64,000 nt of DNA from Anastrepha obliqua (GCF_027943255.1 NW_026562179.1:2792501-2856500); one strand, 5' to 3'; counted from the stretch's first letter, positions 41,769 to 52,415 are shown. Program-made: numbers and translations. The notes: generated by a model from the sequence alone, not told the origin.

Positions 41769-42265
41769 TTTACATCACTGCAAAGAAGCCTCCTTTGCCC
41801 TCCTGGAACGTCTGGCAGAAGACCAACCAGACGTCATCCTCATTCAGGAACCATGGGTACGTGGAGGAATTATATGTGGTTTGGGGATCCCAGGATACAA
41901 GTTATACAGTGCTAACTGTGAAGGCACTATAAGGGCAAAATCAAAACTAAACATATTTATGATCATAGTTTCAGTAATGCAGATACGACGACGATCAACT
42001 GGGAAGCAAGCGGAAGCAGCTGCTGGCTGGCCACGTTCCACTTTGCTGGCGATGGCATAGGACCACTATCATCGCACCTTATAAGAACGTTGGTGGACAA
42101 TTGTGAAACCCACAAGCGTGAGGTCATCCTAAGAGGTGACGCTAATAAGCATCATGCACTGTGGGAGAGTAGGGACACCAATGAACGGACTTTTAGGATG
42201 GAACAAAGGCAATGAACCCACCATATTTTACACGTAATAGACAAGAAGTCCTTGGTATTACGCTG
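41749..42265 (+). pseudogene. LOA2 ORF2 endonuclease, partial
   Basis: Starts LLQINLHHCKEASFALLERL, then DVILIQEPWVRGGIICGL, the N-terminal endonuclease blocks of I/LOA-group LINEs. Further on, in a shifted frame, REVILRGDANKHHALW carries the Asp-Asn pair, and NRQEVLGITL the late block. The final Ser-Asp-His block is missing at the RTE insertion. Shifts occur near 41960 and 42230. Confidence 0.8.
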
Positions 42266-42269
42266 ATTT

Positions 42270-44830
42270 ATCATCTCTCTCTTAGCTTCACAGTCTGTGG
42301 TGGACCATAGATTCATCAACAATCCTCCTCCAATTCAGTCTCCCTCTTGCCTCATTTCTCCAATTACGAACATTCATCGCTTTTAAGTCTGCTTGGGTAT
42401 TCTTATGATGCGGCCAATCCATCTAATCAGGTGCGCTTTAATACAACGTATTACATTTTCACCACCAATAAAGTTTTCAATTTCATTGTTATAACGGATG
42501 CGATACGTGCCATTTTCAAGCCGAATAGGACCGTAGATTTGTCTCATTATGGTTCTTTCAAATCGCAATAGCTGGTTTATATCATTAATTTTTAGTGTTC
42601 AGATTTCAGCACCATAAGTAGAACCGGACGTATCAAAGTTTTATACATCTTGATTTTCTGCATTCGTGATAAAACCTTTGATGTGAACAATTTTATATTT
42701 GCATAGTAAGTCTTATTAGCAGACTTAAGGGGGGGGTAAGGGATAAACGCTAAAAAAAAACACTTTTTTCATGAATTTATTGTAGCGAAACGGTTCAAGT
42801 CAGTTTATTAAAAGTTGTTGCATATTATAAAGTAACATTTCAAGAATATTTGATAAAATTTTCATGTAAAAATATTGCAAAATGAGCGAATGAAAGCACA
42901 TTTACGTAGACGTCTTTTCAAAAATACATTTTGCAGTAGTCAGCATATCTCAGCGTAGAATCATCTGAAATCAAAAAAATCGAATAATTTAGTTAAAGTA
43001 TGAGTTAAGCTTCCTCCCAACGTTTATTTTGACGATTTATTTTCATTTTCAGCCATTTGGTAGTCGTTTGAAGTAAAAAGTGATTAACCACCTTAATATA
43101 AAAAAAATGGCGAAAAAAAAACGTTGAGAGGAGGTTTTTTATATGTAAAATATGTGTGCAAAATTTCAAAGGGATCGGTTGAGTAGTTTTCAAAAAAAAA
43201 GGTTCGAGAAAACCGCGTTTAAAAAAAAAGGTTCGAGAAAACCGCGTTTAAAGTTTGTAACGGACTACGCGCGCAACTGCTGCGTCTCGGCAGATGTTTG
43301 AGGCGGATCGGCTTTATGCTCTATAACTTAAAAAGTTTTGCTCGGATTGACTTAAAATTTTAACACGGTATTTTTGAAATGTTTTACTACAATAACATGC
43401 AAAAAAAAATCGATTTTTATCCCTTACCCTCCCCTTAATTCCTTCATATATTGCCATTGATGTGTCTTTACTCGCTGATAGAACGAATCCTAAGTATTTG
43501 AATCCATTTACACTTCCAAAAACAAAATTATCTATGGCTAGATTGTTGGCATCCATATTACGTGCTGAGGGAAACATAAACTTAGTTTTTTCCGCGTTGA
43601 CATTCAGTCCTATAATTTTTGCTTTTGTTTCTAGCTGCTTGAATATGCGCATTTTGGTTTTTGTTTTTTGCCATGATGAGAACGTCGTCAGCAAAAGCAC
43701 ATATTTGAAAATCTTTGTTAAATATTGTTCCGCACAAGTTAATTTCTTTTACAACTGTATGCAACATAAGGTTGAAAATCAGAGCGGACAGTGTGTCTCC
43801 TTGTTTAACACCAGACAGGACGTGGAAGGGTTCAGGCATTTCGCCTTGTACTAGCACTTTGCTAGTCGTATTCTTCAACGTGCAGAGAACCAGTTCAATC
43901 AGTTCCAACGGAACACCAAGTTTTTGTCTAGCTTTTTGTCTAGACTATCAAACGCTTGTTTAAAATCAATAAATAGGCAGAATATATCAATGTTATCCTC
44001 GAAAAATTAAAAAAAAAATTGGTTTCCCAGGAAATCTTGATCAAGTGTTGATCGATTGCTTCTAAAGCCAAACTGGTACGAGTACTCGTATTAATTTATT
44101 ATTTCATCAGCATAAACTTTGATACGCTCGTACACAATATTTGTGAACACTTTGTAGCCAACGTTCAATAGCGATATTCCTCGATAATTTCGACATTCAG
44201 TCTTATTGCCCTTCTTATCTATTGGTACTATTACCATTACCCAAATGGTTTATACAAGATAGTGTATTTGCTTGTGCAAGGCTTGCCCTCCATATTTTTT
44301 GAGCTCTGTCGGGATTCCGTCTTCACCACCTGTTTTATTGTTTTTTAATTTATTTATTGCTGTGGTTACTTCAATTATGCTAGGTCCGTCAATCAATAGT
44401 TCAGCTGTATGGATCTCCTCTCTTTCGTTGTTATTATCAATATCATTCCTATGACTTTCGTTGAGGAGCTCGGTGAAATGTTGTTTCCATCTTTCTATTA
44501 CTTGTTGCTTGTCACTAATAATATTTCCATTCTTGTCCTTACAAACGTTGGTTCTTGGTCGGAAAGCTTTTGTCTGTCTTTTTATGTTTTGGTACATAGA
44601 TCGGACATTTTTGTTGGCGAAGTCCCTTTCAATTTGTTCAGTCTGTTGTTTCATATATATTTTTTTCTTTGCCCTTATTATCTTTTTGGCTTCCTTTCTC
44701 TTATTTTGGTATTCGAGAAAGTTTGCTCTCGAACACCTTTCGACGTATGATTTATCATACTCTTTACGAAAAGATGACACAGTGGACATTTCTAAATTAA
44801 CATTCACACTATACCATCCTCTCTGTAGTA
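42270..44830 (-). mobile_element. RTE-like LINE of a second type (copy E), split by a MITE
   Basis: On minus: N-terminal linker and polymerase start at 44250-44849, polymerase with YADD-like region at 43582-43908, thumb at 43314-43700 and after the MITE about 42590-42725, C-terminus 42291-42568, stop at 42288-42290. It lies antisense within LOA2. Sequences at the borders, CATCTCTCTCTTAG (left) and CATCCTCTCTGTAG (right), are similar and may be a decayed target duplication. It is too different from copies A-D to be the same family. Confidence 0.75.
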
Positions 44831-44849
44831 GGAATTTGAAGAAGGTCAA
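42291..44849 (-). pseudogene. RTE-type endonuclease-reverse transcriptase (copy E), broken
   Basis: Blocks in order: SSFRKEYDKSYVERCSRANF, KDKNGNIISDKQQVIERWKQ, INKLKNNKTGGEDGIPTELK, then LSGVKQGDTLSALIFNLMLH and CAFADDVLIMA (FADD in the polymerase catalytic position), KTKFMFPSA, FKYLGFVLS, RFERTIMRQIYGPIRLENGT and IRWIGRIIRI, a pattern of RTE-like ORF2. The endonuclease is missing. The region around 43910-44250 has several shifts, and a 706-bp MITE sits at 42729-43434 between the thumb blocks. Confidence 0.85.
42729..43434. mobile_element. TTAA-flanked MITE (706 bp) in RTE copy E
   Basis: Flanked by TTAA at 42725-42728 and 43435-43438. Ends GGGGGGGGTAAGGGATAAA and complement of GGGGAGGGTAAGGGATAAA. 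Inside is a 29-bp exact tandem duplication (43192-43249). No transposase frame. The host polymerase frame reads through when one TTAA is removed. Termini differ from those of the MITE at 27881 and the piggyBac at 7008. Confidence 0.93.
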
Positions 44850-45680
44850 CTGGCACTGCTACAAAAATGAACTTCAAGAAAAACTTCCTAGCCTCAATAA
44901 CGTCACCATTGATAATAAGGACATTGAGCAAGCATGCACAAATGTGTAGAACAGCGCTAAACAAAGCCTATCCCATAGTCAAACATAAGGGAAGGAAAAT
45001 GCCGCCCTGGTGGTCAGAAGACCTAACAACCTTAAAAACTGATTGTAGAAAACAGTTTAATATAGCAAAAGCTATAAGAGTGTGTTATACTGCTGATATA
45101 CTAAATTTGGAATATATAAAAAAGAAATTAGAAAAGCGAAAAGGTCTGGTTGGAAAACATTCTCTGGAGTAATCGAAGGAACCACGGAAGCATCTAGACT
45201 GCGCAGAATCCTTACAAAGAATTCCTATTCCTCAGGATACCTCCAAAAGCCGGATAAGAGTTGGGCTATCTCAAGCGAGGAGACTTTAAAATTGCTAGTG
45301 GACACACATTTTCCAAGCAACAAATCCGCTAACATATTAGTTAAAATCGAATAGAAAAATCTAATTGTGCTATTGATAATGTAATCACTGAAACCAGGAC
45401 CTGGGCAGTGAAAATTTTTAAACCATTTAAGTCACCGGGTCCAGATTCTTCCCGACACAAATACGAAACTCACTCGACTATATTATAGAGTGATTAACTG
45501 TTATACTTTAAGCTACTTTGAAGCTCAAATGTATTTCACCCAAGAATTGCAGGCCAATTAAGCTAGCATCAACCCCACTCCGGTTGGTATCTCGCAGCAC
45601 GCCTACTGTAAAGGAAAATCTATAGAAACGGCACTGAACTCACCTATCGCAGAGATTGAAAAGTCAATTTAAATATAATA
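44830..45680 (+). pseudogene. LOA2 ORF2, linker and early reverse transcriptase
   Basis: NLKKVNWHCYKNELQEKLPS near 44835-44895 and MPPWWSEDLTTLK in the frame 44867-45172 match LOA3 (YPTWWNEDLSKLR). ISSEETLKLLVDTHFPSN, a KSPGPDS block and QHAYCKGKSIETALN follow in changing frames up to 45670. No polymerase catalytic motif is reached. Confidence 0.8.
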
Positions 45681-45699
45681 AAGAATATACATTATGTCA

Positions 45700-46700
45700 A
45701 ACAAATATTAGGAACTGTTCATTTAACCAGCACGCGTTACATATATGTATGTCAAAACTCTTTTTGTTGGAGTGTTGGTATAACTGTGCTCTATAGTGTC
45801 GCAGAGGATGAGCGTGATCTCTCAATTATCAAAAACACGGGTCTAAGAGTGGTATACAGCTTTTGCAGAGGACAGAGAGGTCGTGGAAGATGTGCCCCGA
45901 TCTGGTCCCCCATCAACGTCTTCAACGGAAGAAAACGTCGATAAAGTCAAGGAAATGGTGCTGGAGAACTATCATTTAAGTTTGAGGGAGGTAGCTCGTG
46001 ACCTTAGCGTGTCTCGCGAAACAATTCGCAATATTCTACATCATCAATTGGGCATGAGACGCGTGGCTGCTCGTTCCAACAGAGCTGAATTCCTTTCAAA
46101 AAATTCATCGGCAGAAGGTGGCTGAAGACGTGCTTGAGCAAGTGAATTCGGACCCAACGTTTATCCAGAGCATCATAGCAGGTGATGAGACGTAAGTAAA
46201 TCATTTTGCCATGCAAACCAGTCAACAGGCGACTGAATGGCGTTTTCCACATGAGCCGAAACCCAAAAAACCACGTCAAAGTCGGTCAAAAGGGAAGTCA
46301 TGCTACTAGTTTTCTTTGATTATCATGGTGTTGTGCACTTGGTTTTCGTTCCAAATAGTTCTACGGTAAATAAAGAACATTATTTGGAAGTTATGCGACG
46401 TTTGAGAGAGAATTTGTGTAGAAAACGGCCCAATATGTGGAAGGAAAACTTATGTATCTTGCACCATGATAACGCTCCGTCTCACAAGGGTCATATTGAG
46501 AACACTTTTTTGATCAAAAACTCTCCGCGAACGCTGCTTTGAGTCTATAGAGACCATGAGGGAGAACTCGCTGAAGGAGCTGAAGAAGATCTCTTCAAAC
46601 GCATTTAAAAGGTGCTTTGATGACTGGACTAATCGTTGGCATGTGTGTATTGCTTCGAATGGAGCCTATTTTGAAGGCGCCAAAATAAATTTCTTAGCAC
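45700..46700 (+). pseudogene. mariner transposase relic
   Basis: Frame 45883-46125 holds VPRSGPPSTSSTEENVDKVK and SLREVARDLSVSRETIRNIL, the second helix-turn-helix of a mariner. IAGDET near 46180 is the first catalytic block. Frame 46300-46542 carries VNKEHYLEVMRRLRE and ILHHDNAPSHKG, the second. Frame 46556-46780 ends RWHVCIASNGAYFEG, the usual C-terminus. The segment with the third Asp is missing. Terminal repeats were not found; the borders are approximate. It is a different lineage from the one at 35.3 kb. Confidence 0.85.
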
Positions 46701-46737
46701 ACCTAAATTTCTATCGGCAGACATGCTTTCATTCAAC

Positions 46738-46911
46738 CGTGCATGCACCTTACCAGCTCCTCGCCCCTGTGTTTGAATAGCTCAGGCGGCAGTCCGTCGG
46801 CTCTCGTGGCTTTGTTCTTACCTCGTCATGGTCGGGTAGCAGAACGGCAGTCCCGTCGTCAACGATTGGGGTATCGGGATCTTTACATTCTCTTCGACAT
46901 GCGCAGTTGTC
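46738..46911 (-). pseudogene. RTE-like LINE fragment, copy D
   Basis: About 174 bp match 12770-12960 and 33345-33540 in the same orientation (plus-strand blocks GTGCATGCACCTTACCA, CGATTGGGGTATCGGGATCT). This is the linker just before the polymerase. Both ends are abrupt. Confidence 0.85.
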
Positions 46912-48145
46912 ACATATAGCATAGAAAATAGGTCCTAAAATATGAAACTATATTACATTAAAAACTTTATGACAAACATGAAAATTAAAAAAAAAATACG
47001 TTCTCAAGTCTCTGAAATAGATCCACTAAAAAACCTCAGGGATCACCAATTTCAGTCATACTATTTCTTTTTGCATACAACAAGCTCAGCAACATATTAT
47101 AATATCATTACAGAATGAAATAGACTTTTTCGCCTACACCGGCAATTTCACTCTAAAAAAAAAAATTAATAAACAAGAAAATACAATCATAAATCTAAAT
47201 GACATTCACAATGATATTTTGAGCTGATGCAATTGCTCAGGTGCAAATATCACATGCAACAATCTTACAATAAACAACACTAAAAACTTGAGGATATTAA
47301 GTATCGAATTTAGGAAGAGATACACATGGAAAGCCCATACTTCAAAACTTCCCAACTAACTAAACAACCGTTCGAACACAATAAAATGCCTTTCAAGCCC
47401 AAAACTTAACGCTAACTAGTTCAATCATTCCCCGTACCAAAGCTTTAATCGCATCAAAAATTTATTACGGATAATACATTTTTGGCTAAGCAAATATTAA
47501 CAAACTCAACTCATTACTTAATTCTGCTATACGAATCGCTGTAGGCGCATACCGTACTACTCCGATCCGCAACATGGCTTTTGAAATACGCATACCACCG
47601 TTAATACAAATGAGGAAGTTTGCCACAACAAAACTTTGCAAAAAGCTAGTCGTTAATGACCAGTCTACAGTTTCCAAGCCAACACACAAAATAAATACTT
47701 CTAAACGAAAACAAAAATTCAATCAACACTCAATCGTACAATAAAACAAGCCCAAGAATTAGATATTCTCGTCAATGTTAAATTTAACACCATCACCCGA
47801 TTTCCTGAATGGCAGCTACCTTCCAATTCTGTAGATACATCACTCCACCAGTGGAAAAAGACAACACCACTACAAATATTCCACTACATATCAAAAACTC
47901 TTCTCAGAGTTACCAAACAAAGTTATAAAAAAAATTCAAACTAATCTTCACAAACGTTTCAAAAAGGGGGCAAACCAAACAAGCTTCTGCGTTATATACA
48001 ATGATAAAATATTAATTACCAAAGTGTTACCTTATTACAAATTTCGCTGCCCAAACGTTAGCCATATTTGAAGCAGTACAAAATGCTAACAAAACAGCTG
48101 GAAAATTTACAATTTGTTTCGATTCCTAGGCTTTATTAGAAGTGG
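46912..48145 (+). pseudogene. J2 reverse transcriptase C-terminus and RNase H start
   Basis: Plus-strand blocks in changing frames: DFFAYTGNFTLKKK, RKRYTWKAHTSKL, KALIASKIYYG, then around 47520-47700 SAIRIAVGAYRTTPIR-like sequence, NMAFEIRIPPL and FATTKLCKKL, all of Jockey-type ORF2 with a C-terminal RNase H. RNase H-like remnants follow (47980-48140) and the RNase H end is at 63701-64000. The YxDD block is not found; it would lie in lost sequence before 46912. Confidence 0.75.
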
Positions 48146-48747
48146 TGGATGATGACTGGCCAACCCAGTTGACTTAATTTTTATCCGCAAATTAAAACAA
48201 GAAATTTAGATTGAAAAAACAATTCTTTATTTTATAAACGTAAATTATTTCGAACCGAAGCAAAAAAGGGGGATGAAGTGATTTATGCTTAATTAATTAC
48301 CGATACCGGGGGAGCTGTGATGGCAAACAAAAACGAAAAACTGTATCAAAAGGTGCGTAGGCTGGTCCTTTTATAATGGTTTTGGGCACCGCTATCCCTT
48401 TATCGATGCTAGGTGAAGGGGAGATCACGCGAAGACGATGCGACGTGGGCTTTATGTATTTTTTCGGTATACATATGTATCGATGTGCATGTATGTTGTT
48501 GGCAATGCAGATGTACTAAATTCTGCACAGAGAAATGATGAGTTAGTGATAATAACAAAGTGTAAAGCAGCGAAGAGCGAAATGAACGATGAAATGATGA
48601 GTAAGTGATAACAACAAAATGTAAAGGAGCGAAGAGCGAAATGAACGATGAAATGATGATGTGAGCGATGAGGAAGACAAAGAAGTGAAAGGAATAGGGT
48701 GAGCCCAAATTGTGGGTGATGCGAAAATAAACTTTAACCCCTTAACA
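48146..48747 (-). repeat. BEL2 3' LTR
   Basis: 602 bp. On minus it begins TGTTAAGGGG and ends CATCATCCA. It contains two imperfect tandem copies of a 59-bp unit (48532-48590, 48591-48649) rich in GAAATGATGA and GCGAAGAGCGAAATGAACGA. The 99-residue minus frame inside both LTRs is a by-product. Confidence 0.95.
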
Positions 48748-48760
48748 TCCTCCCCCGGTT
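48748..48760 (-). promoter_or_regulatory. BEL2 polypurine tract
   Basis: Minus strand AACCGGGGGAGGA lies immediately before the 3' LTR. Confidence 0.85.
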
Positions 48761-48790
48761 GGAGTCAACTACTCCAAAATAATCAGCAAA

Positions 48791-49058
48791 TTATACTGGT
48801 AATTTGAAAATCTTTGATATTGCTCGTGTTTGTAGACCATTTCTGGTTTTTACTACCACTACACGAACACGACCATCGTCGCCAGGCTTGACTTCAGTGA
48901 TGCGACCTGTTGTCCACTTAAGTGGAGGTGTATTTTCCTCCTTTATTAAGACCATGTCATTCGTTTGTAAATTTTGAGATTCCGTTTTCCATTTTGTTCG
49001 CTGTTGTAAATTTTTAAGATACTCGCAGTGCCATCTTTCCCAAAAATTTTGGTGTATT
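48791..49058 (-). pseudogene. BEL2 integrase C-terminal domain
   Basis: The frame reads HQNFWERWHCEYLKNLQQRT, then DMVLIKEENTPPLKWTTGRI and ends AISKIFKLPV before a stop, the standard C-terminal module. Its apparent Met at 49093 lies in the gypsy2 LTR and is not the real start. The core lies beyond gypsy2 at 54863-55917. Confidence 0.9.
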
Positions 49059-49447
49059 TGTAGTATGATTATAAGTCGGATATGCCTTAACATTAATATT
49101 CATAAACATTTTGTTTTGGTTTTTATTTTATTGTCCACTTATGCATTCACTGTGCTGTGCCGTTTAAATAAAGTATCATATTTCTTAAAAGGTTCATTAC
49201 ACTTGAAAGTAAACGCAAATATAGCTAACGTAATTATTATATGCGCGGCGCGTGAATGCTAGAATCATATTACACAAGTAAACACCGAAAAATTGTTGTT
49301 GGCTTGCATTGATAAAAGTTACTATAAAAACGCTTGTAATTAGTATGTAAGATAATAAAGAAAATAATCGTTCGCCAAGCTGGATGCCTAGCTTGGTACG
49401 ATAAATAAATAAATATATTTAACTCAAATAAATATTCTTTCATTACA
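49059..49447 (+). repeat. gypsy2 5' LTR
   Basis: 389 bp; differs from the 3' copy only in GTAAACGC versus GTAATCGC. AATAAA-type motifs occur near the end and could serve 3' processing. Confidence 0.97.
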
Positions 49448-49462
49448 TGGCGATCCTGCCAG
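49448..49462 (+). promoter_or_regulatory. gypsy2 primer-binding site
   Basis: TGGCGATCCTGCCAG follows the 5' LTR without a gap, the position and TGGC start expected of a tRNA primer site. The tRNA is not assigned. Confidence 0.75.
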
Positions 49463-49645
49463 CTTGGTGCTAAGATTTTTTTGCACAAGTGGCGGAAAGC
49501 TCAAATGCTTATTCCAAAGTCCAGCTTGGTGCTAAGATTTTTTTGCACAAGTGGCGGAAAGCTCAAATGCTTATTCCAAAGTCCAGCTTGGTGCTAAGAT
49601 TTTTGCACAAGTGGCGGAAAGCAAATACTAATAACAAAGTCCTGG
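49460..49645 (+). repeat. three tandem 62-bp units in gypsy2 leader
   Basis: Units start at 49460, 49522 and 49584, each with CAGCTTGGTGCTAAGATTTT and GCACAAGTGGCGGAAAGC. The first two are near identical and the third is diverged at its end. They overlap the end of the primer-binding site. Confidence 0.95.
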
Positions 49646-49713
49646 TATTGATCAGCCAATAAGATCTACCAGTTGCGTGAAGTTCCTGGTCTGGCCAATA
49701 GACCAGAAGATAG

Positions 49714-49986
49714 ATGACCACAGAAGGGCCGAAAGCTATCTCCATTGAGGAGTACAGGAGAAGAAACCATTTATTAAAGAAACCAGCCGATCAAGAACCA
49801 GTCATCCCAATCATAAAGAAGCCAAAGCGCAGAGGCGGCTATACCCAGCGCATTAAGCGAGAGATTGGATATCTCCTCCGAGAAGTCAACACTCAGCCAC
49901 CACCACCTTGGAAAAAGGCTTGCTCCATTTGGGAACGCATCTCAAAATTGGAATTCCTGCTGCAACAGCGTAAGCAAATTAAATAA
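49714..49986 (+). CDS. small basic protein in gypsy2 leader, unknown
   Basis: A 90-residue frame from ATG 49714 with EEYRRRNHLLKKPADQEPVI, a KKPKRRGGYTQR basic cluster and a helical C-terminus (ISKLEFLLQQRKQIK). Not recognised. It precedes gag by 0.6 kb. An upstream regulatory ORF or chance frame are alternatives. Confidence 0.45.
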   Translation: MTTEGPKAISIEEYRRRNHLLKKPADQEPVIPIIKKPKRRGGYTQRIKREIGYLLREVNTQPPPPWKKACSIWERISKLEFLLQQRKQIK

Positions 49987-50410
49987 ATAAAAACAAAAAA
50001 ACTGTGCGTGTTTCACGCAGACAGTATAGGCTGACAAGCGTTAACCGCTCGCAGAAAAAAAAAAAAATACAATAAATTATTTCTTTACATGGCGAGAATT
50101 AAACCACTTTGGTTTCTGTTGGTTATATGTTTGCCTTATAAAAATTTAGAGATGAAACTGTAAATGAATATATTAAGCAAAAAAAAAAAATGATTCGGAA
50201 AGTCATTTTAAATTATGAAAATGTTTGAATTTGATATAATATACTTTCTAATATGCTTACTTAATAAATGAATTAACTTGAAAAACAAAAAATTTAAATC
50301 CAATGTAAAAAAAAAAAAAAAAAAAATTTATACATACATTATATACATTATTACATTGCATAAATTATTTGATTTACGGTATAAGGTCCCCAATAGATAA
50401 TCTTTCAGAA

Positions 50411-50620
50411 ATGGGAAAAACTTTATCAAAAGTTGATAAACCCAATGCCAATGTAATAAACGAAGTAGTCGTTAACACTGGCTTAAATTTAGTAGAAATT
50501 TGCTTAATTGTAATCACAGTCGTAACCTTATTGATATTAGCATTAAAATTATATGCTATGCATAATAAAAAACTAAAGAAAAAGTATATGAGTAGATCTA
50601 ATGAGTTAGACAAAATATGA
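50411..50620 (+). CDS. small membrane protein upstream of gag in gypsy2
   Basis: From ATG 50411 the 69-residue product starts MGKTLSK, a match to the N-myristoylation pattern MGxxxS/T with Lys at 7. One strongly hydrophobic segment (CLIVITVVTLLILALKLYAM) and a Lys-rich tail (HNKKLKKKYMSR) follow. The stop overlaps the gag start in ATGA (50617-50620), which suggests coupled reinitiation. An earlier non-ATG extension to 50369 is open. I do not recognise the family; a role in membrane targeting of Gag is only inference. Confidence 0.6.
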   Translation: MGKTLSKVDKPNANVINEVVVNTGLNLVEICLIVITVVTLLILALKLYAMHNKKLKKKYMSRSNELDKI

Positions 50621-51810
50621 ACAAATGGTCCGAAATTCATAAAACTTTACTGATAGAAAAGGAAAATTTCAAAAAATCGTTTAAATGTATAAATAAAAAT
50701 ATACAAATAAAACAGGAAACAGTTAAAAAACATTTAGAAAATTTAGTATTAGCATTAGAATCAATTAGAAATTTAACTTATATAAATTTCGAGCGACTCA
50801 CAAAGTATCATCAAAAAGAAGCTCTTGACATATTTTGGCAACTACGAGATCAATTAGTAAAAGTTTTAGCCAAATACAACATCCAACAGGAAGTATCTCA
50901 TTCAATTAGTGAGAAAATTTCAATAAATATTATTGAAAACCCACCAGCTAATCTATTAACAAAGCTTGAAGCAGTTTCCTCAGAAACAGATTGTCCAATT
51001 ACTAATTCAGAAATAGAGTCGGAAGAAGAAGGCGAAATGACACAAACAGTTGTGGAATTTCTCAGCACGGCTGCAAAGCTAGTGACTGAATTCGATGGTA
51101 AACCAGAAAATCTACGGTCATTCTTAGATTCCTTAGAATTAATTAAAGTAATCAAGGGTGAGCACGAAACTGTTGCTGTTTCACTCATAAAAACAAAATT
51201 AAAAGGGAATGCCAGAAATCTCATAGACACAGAAACAACAATCTCTGAAATAATCACAAAACTTAACAGGTCAGTTAAAGGAGAATCGGTAGAAGTATTA
51301 GCTGCAAAAATAATGAGTATCAGACAGAACAACAAACCAGCTAATAGTTATTGTAATGAGATAGAAGCTCTTACAAAAAACTTAGAAAATGCCTATATCA
51401 CTGATGGGTTGTCGGCAGAACTCGCAAGTAAATACTCGACACAAACTGCAGTAAAAGCATTGACCAAAAACTGCAGCATTGAAAAAGTCAAATTAATAAT
51501 GGAAGCCGGCCATTTTAACAATATGAACGATGCGATAAGCAAATTCATTGGTAGCTGTACTGAAGCTACAGGACAACAACACACAATACTACATTTTGGT
51601 CAACGACCATTTAATGGACGATCTGCCAGAAATGGAAGGTTTCAAAGAAGAAACAACTTCCCTAGAAATCAAAATCGTTCAAATTTTGATAATTTAGGAA
51701 ATAATAATCAAAATAGATATCGTTACCGACAAGGCAGACCAAATTTCAACCGGAACATGACACACAATGTACGAGTTGCCCAATCGGACGAAAACAACTC
51801 GGAAAACTAA
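50617..51810 (+). CDS. gag: gypsy2 Gag
   Basis: A 397-residue open frame. Residues 1-90 are Lys-rich and helical. An acidic stretch (SEIESEEEGE) precedes MTQTVVEFLSTAAKLVTEFD at about 140, the capsid-like core, with KGNARNLID and IMSIRQNNKPANSYCNEIE as typical mdg1/412-type blocks. The C-terminal 80 residues are rich in Arg, Asn and Gly and lack zinc knuckles; they probably bind RNA. The ORF is intact. It ends in an overlap with the pol frame in -1. Intact Gag with lost polymerase fits mobilisation in trans. Confidence 0.9.
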   Translation: MNKWSEIHKTLLIEKENFKKSFKCINKNIQIKQETVKKHLENLVLALESIRNLTYINFERLTKYHQKEALDIFWQLRDQLVKVLAKYNIQQEVSHSISEKISINIIENPPANLLTKLEAVSSETDCPITNSEIESEEEGEMTQTVVEFLSTAAKLVTEFDGKPENLRSFLDSLELIKVIKGEHETVAVSLIKTKLKGNARNLIDTETTISEIITKLNRSVKGESVEVLAAKIMSIRQNNKPANSYCNEIEALTKNLENAYITDGLSAELASKYSTQTAVKALTKNCSIEKVKLIMEAGHFNNMNDAISKFIGSCTEATGQQHTILHFGQRPFNGRSARNGRFQRRNNFPRNQNRSNFDNLGNNNQNRYRYRQGRPNFNRNMTHNVRVAQSDENNSEN

Positions 51811-52415
51811 TCTATTCCTCTAAGATACATACGCTTAACCTTAACTTTAGCATTTTTGTACAACTTAAAATAGCAGATTTAAATACAAACATTACACTAC
51901 TTGTAGATACTGGCGCAGATATATCACTCTTAAAATTCAATAAATCCACTTTTCAAAAAATAAACACAAAACACATTACAGCATTAAGCGGTATAGGGCA
52001 AGGCAAAATCAGTTCTATTGGTACAATATTTTTTGATTTAAAATTTACGAAATTTTTAATTCCACATAAATTTCACGTTATCCCGGATAACTTTCCAATT
52101 CCATGTGATGGTATAATAGGCATGGATTTCATGAAAAAATTCAATTGTGTATTAGACTTTACTCAAAATTACGATGCTCTAATTCTGAGACCAGATAATT
52201 TAACACAAATTATAGAAATACCAATAACAACAACATGTAACGACGAAATAATCATTCCCGCAAGATCAGAAGTTATACGAAAAATAAACTTACCTAATAC
52301 CTTGGATGAAGCACTGATTCCAAATCAAGAACCACACCCTGGAATATTTATAGCCAATACCTTGGTAAAAGTACTCGGTAATAAAAAATTATCCTACACC
52401 CACAGACGGAGATAG
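51800..52415 (+). pseudogene. gypsy2 protease and spacer, cut at reverse transcriptase deletion
   Basis: The frame, open from about 51800, contains ITLLVDTGADISLLKF, the aspartic protease active site, and later CDGIIGMDFMKKFN, the flap-to-C-terminal block. It goes on with EIPITTTCNDEIIIPARSEV, the segment before the polymerase, and then runs out of frame at about 52390 where sequence jumps directly into the polymerase thumb (PTPTDGDSAKRF). The whole palm with the YxDD motif is missing. Confidence 0.9.

Larger units (their letters stand above)
40459..45680 (+). mobile_element. LOA-like LINE (LOA2), split by an RTE element
   Basis: Plus-strand ORF1 pieces (40459-41300, 41418-41768), endonuclease start (41749-42265), then after a 2.6-kb minus-strand RTE insertion, the pre-polymerase linker and early polymerase (44830-45680). 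Its protein blocks parallel LOA3 at 59-62 kb. About 60 residues of the endonuclease end are missing at the RTE junction. The polymerase core and 3' end are lost past 45680. Confidence 0.8.

Noticed and set aside
50100..50340. A-rich runs near 50055-50080 and 50310-50330 as LINE tails
   Set aside because: They are inside the gypsy2 leader with no LINE coding next to them and no target duplication; simple low-complexity sequence explains them.
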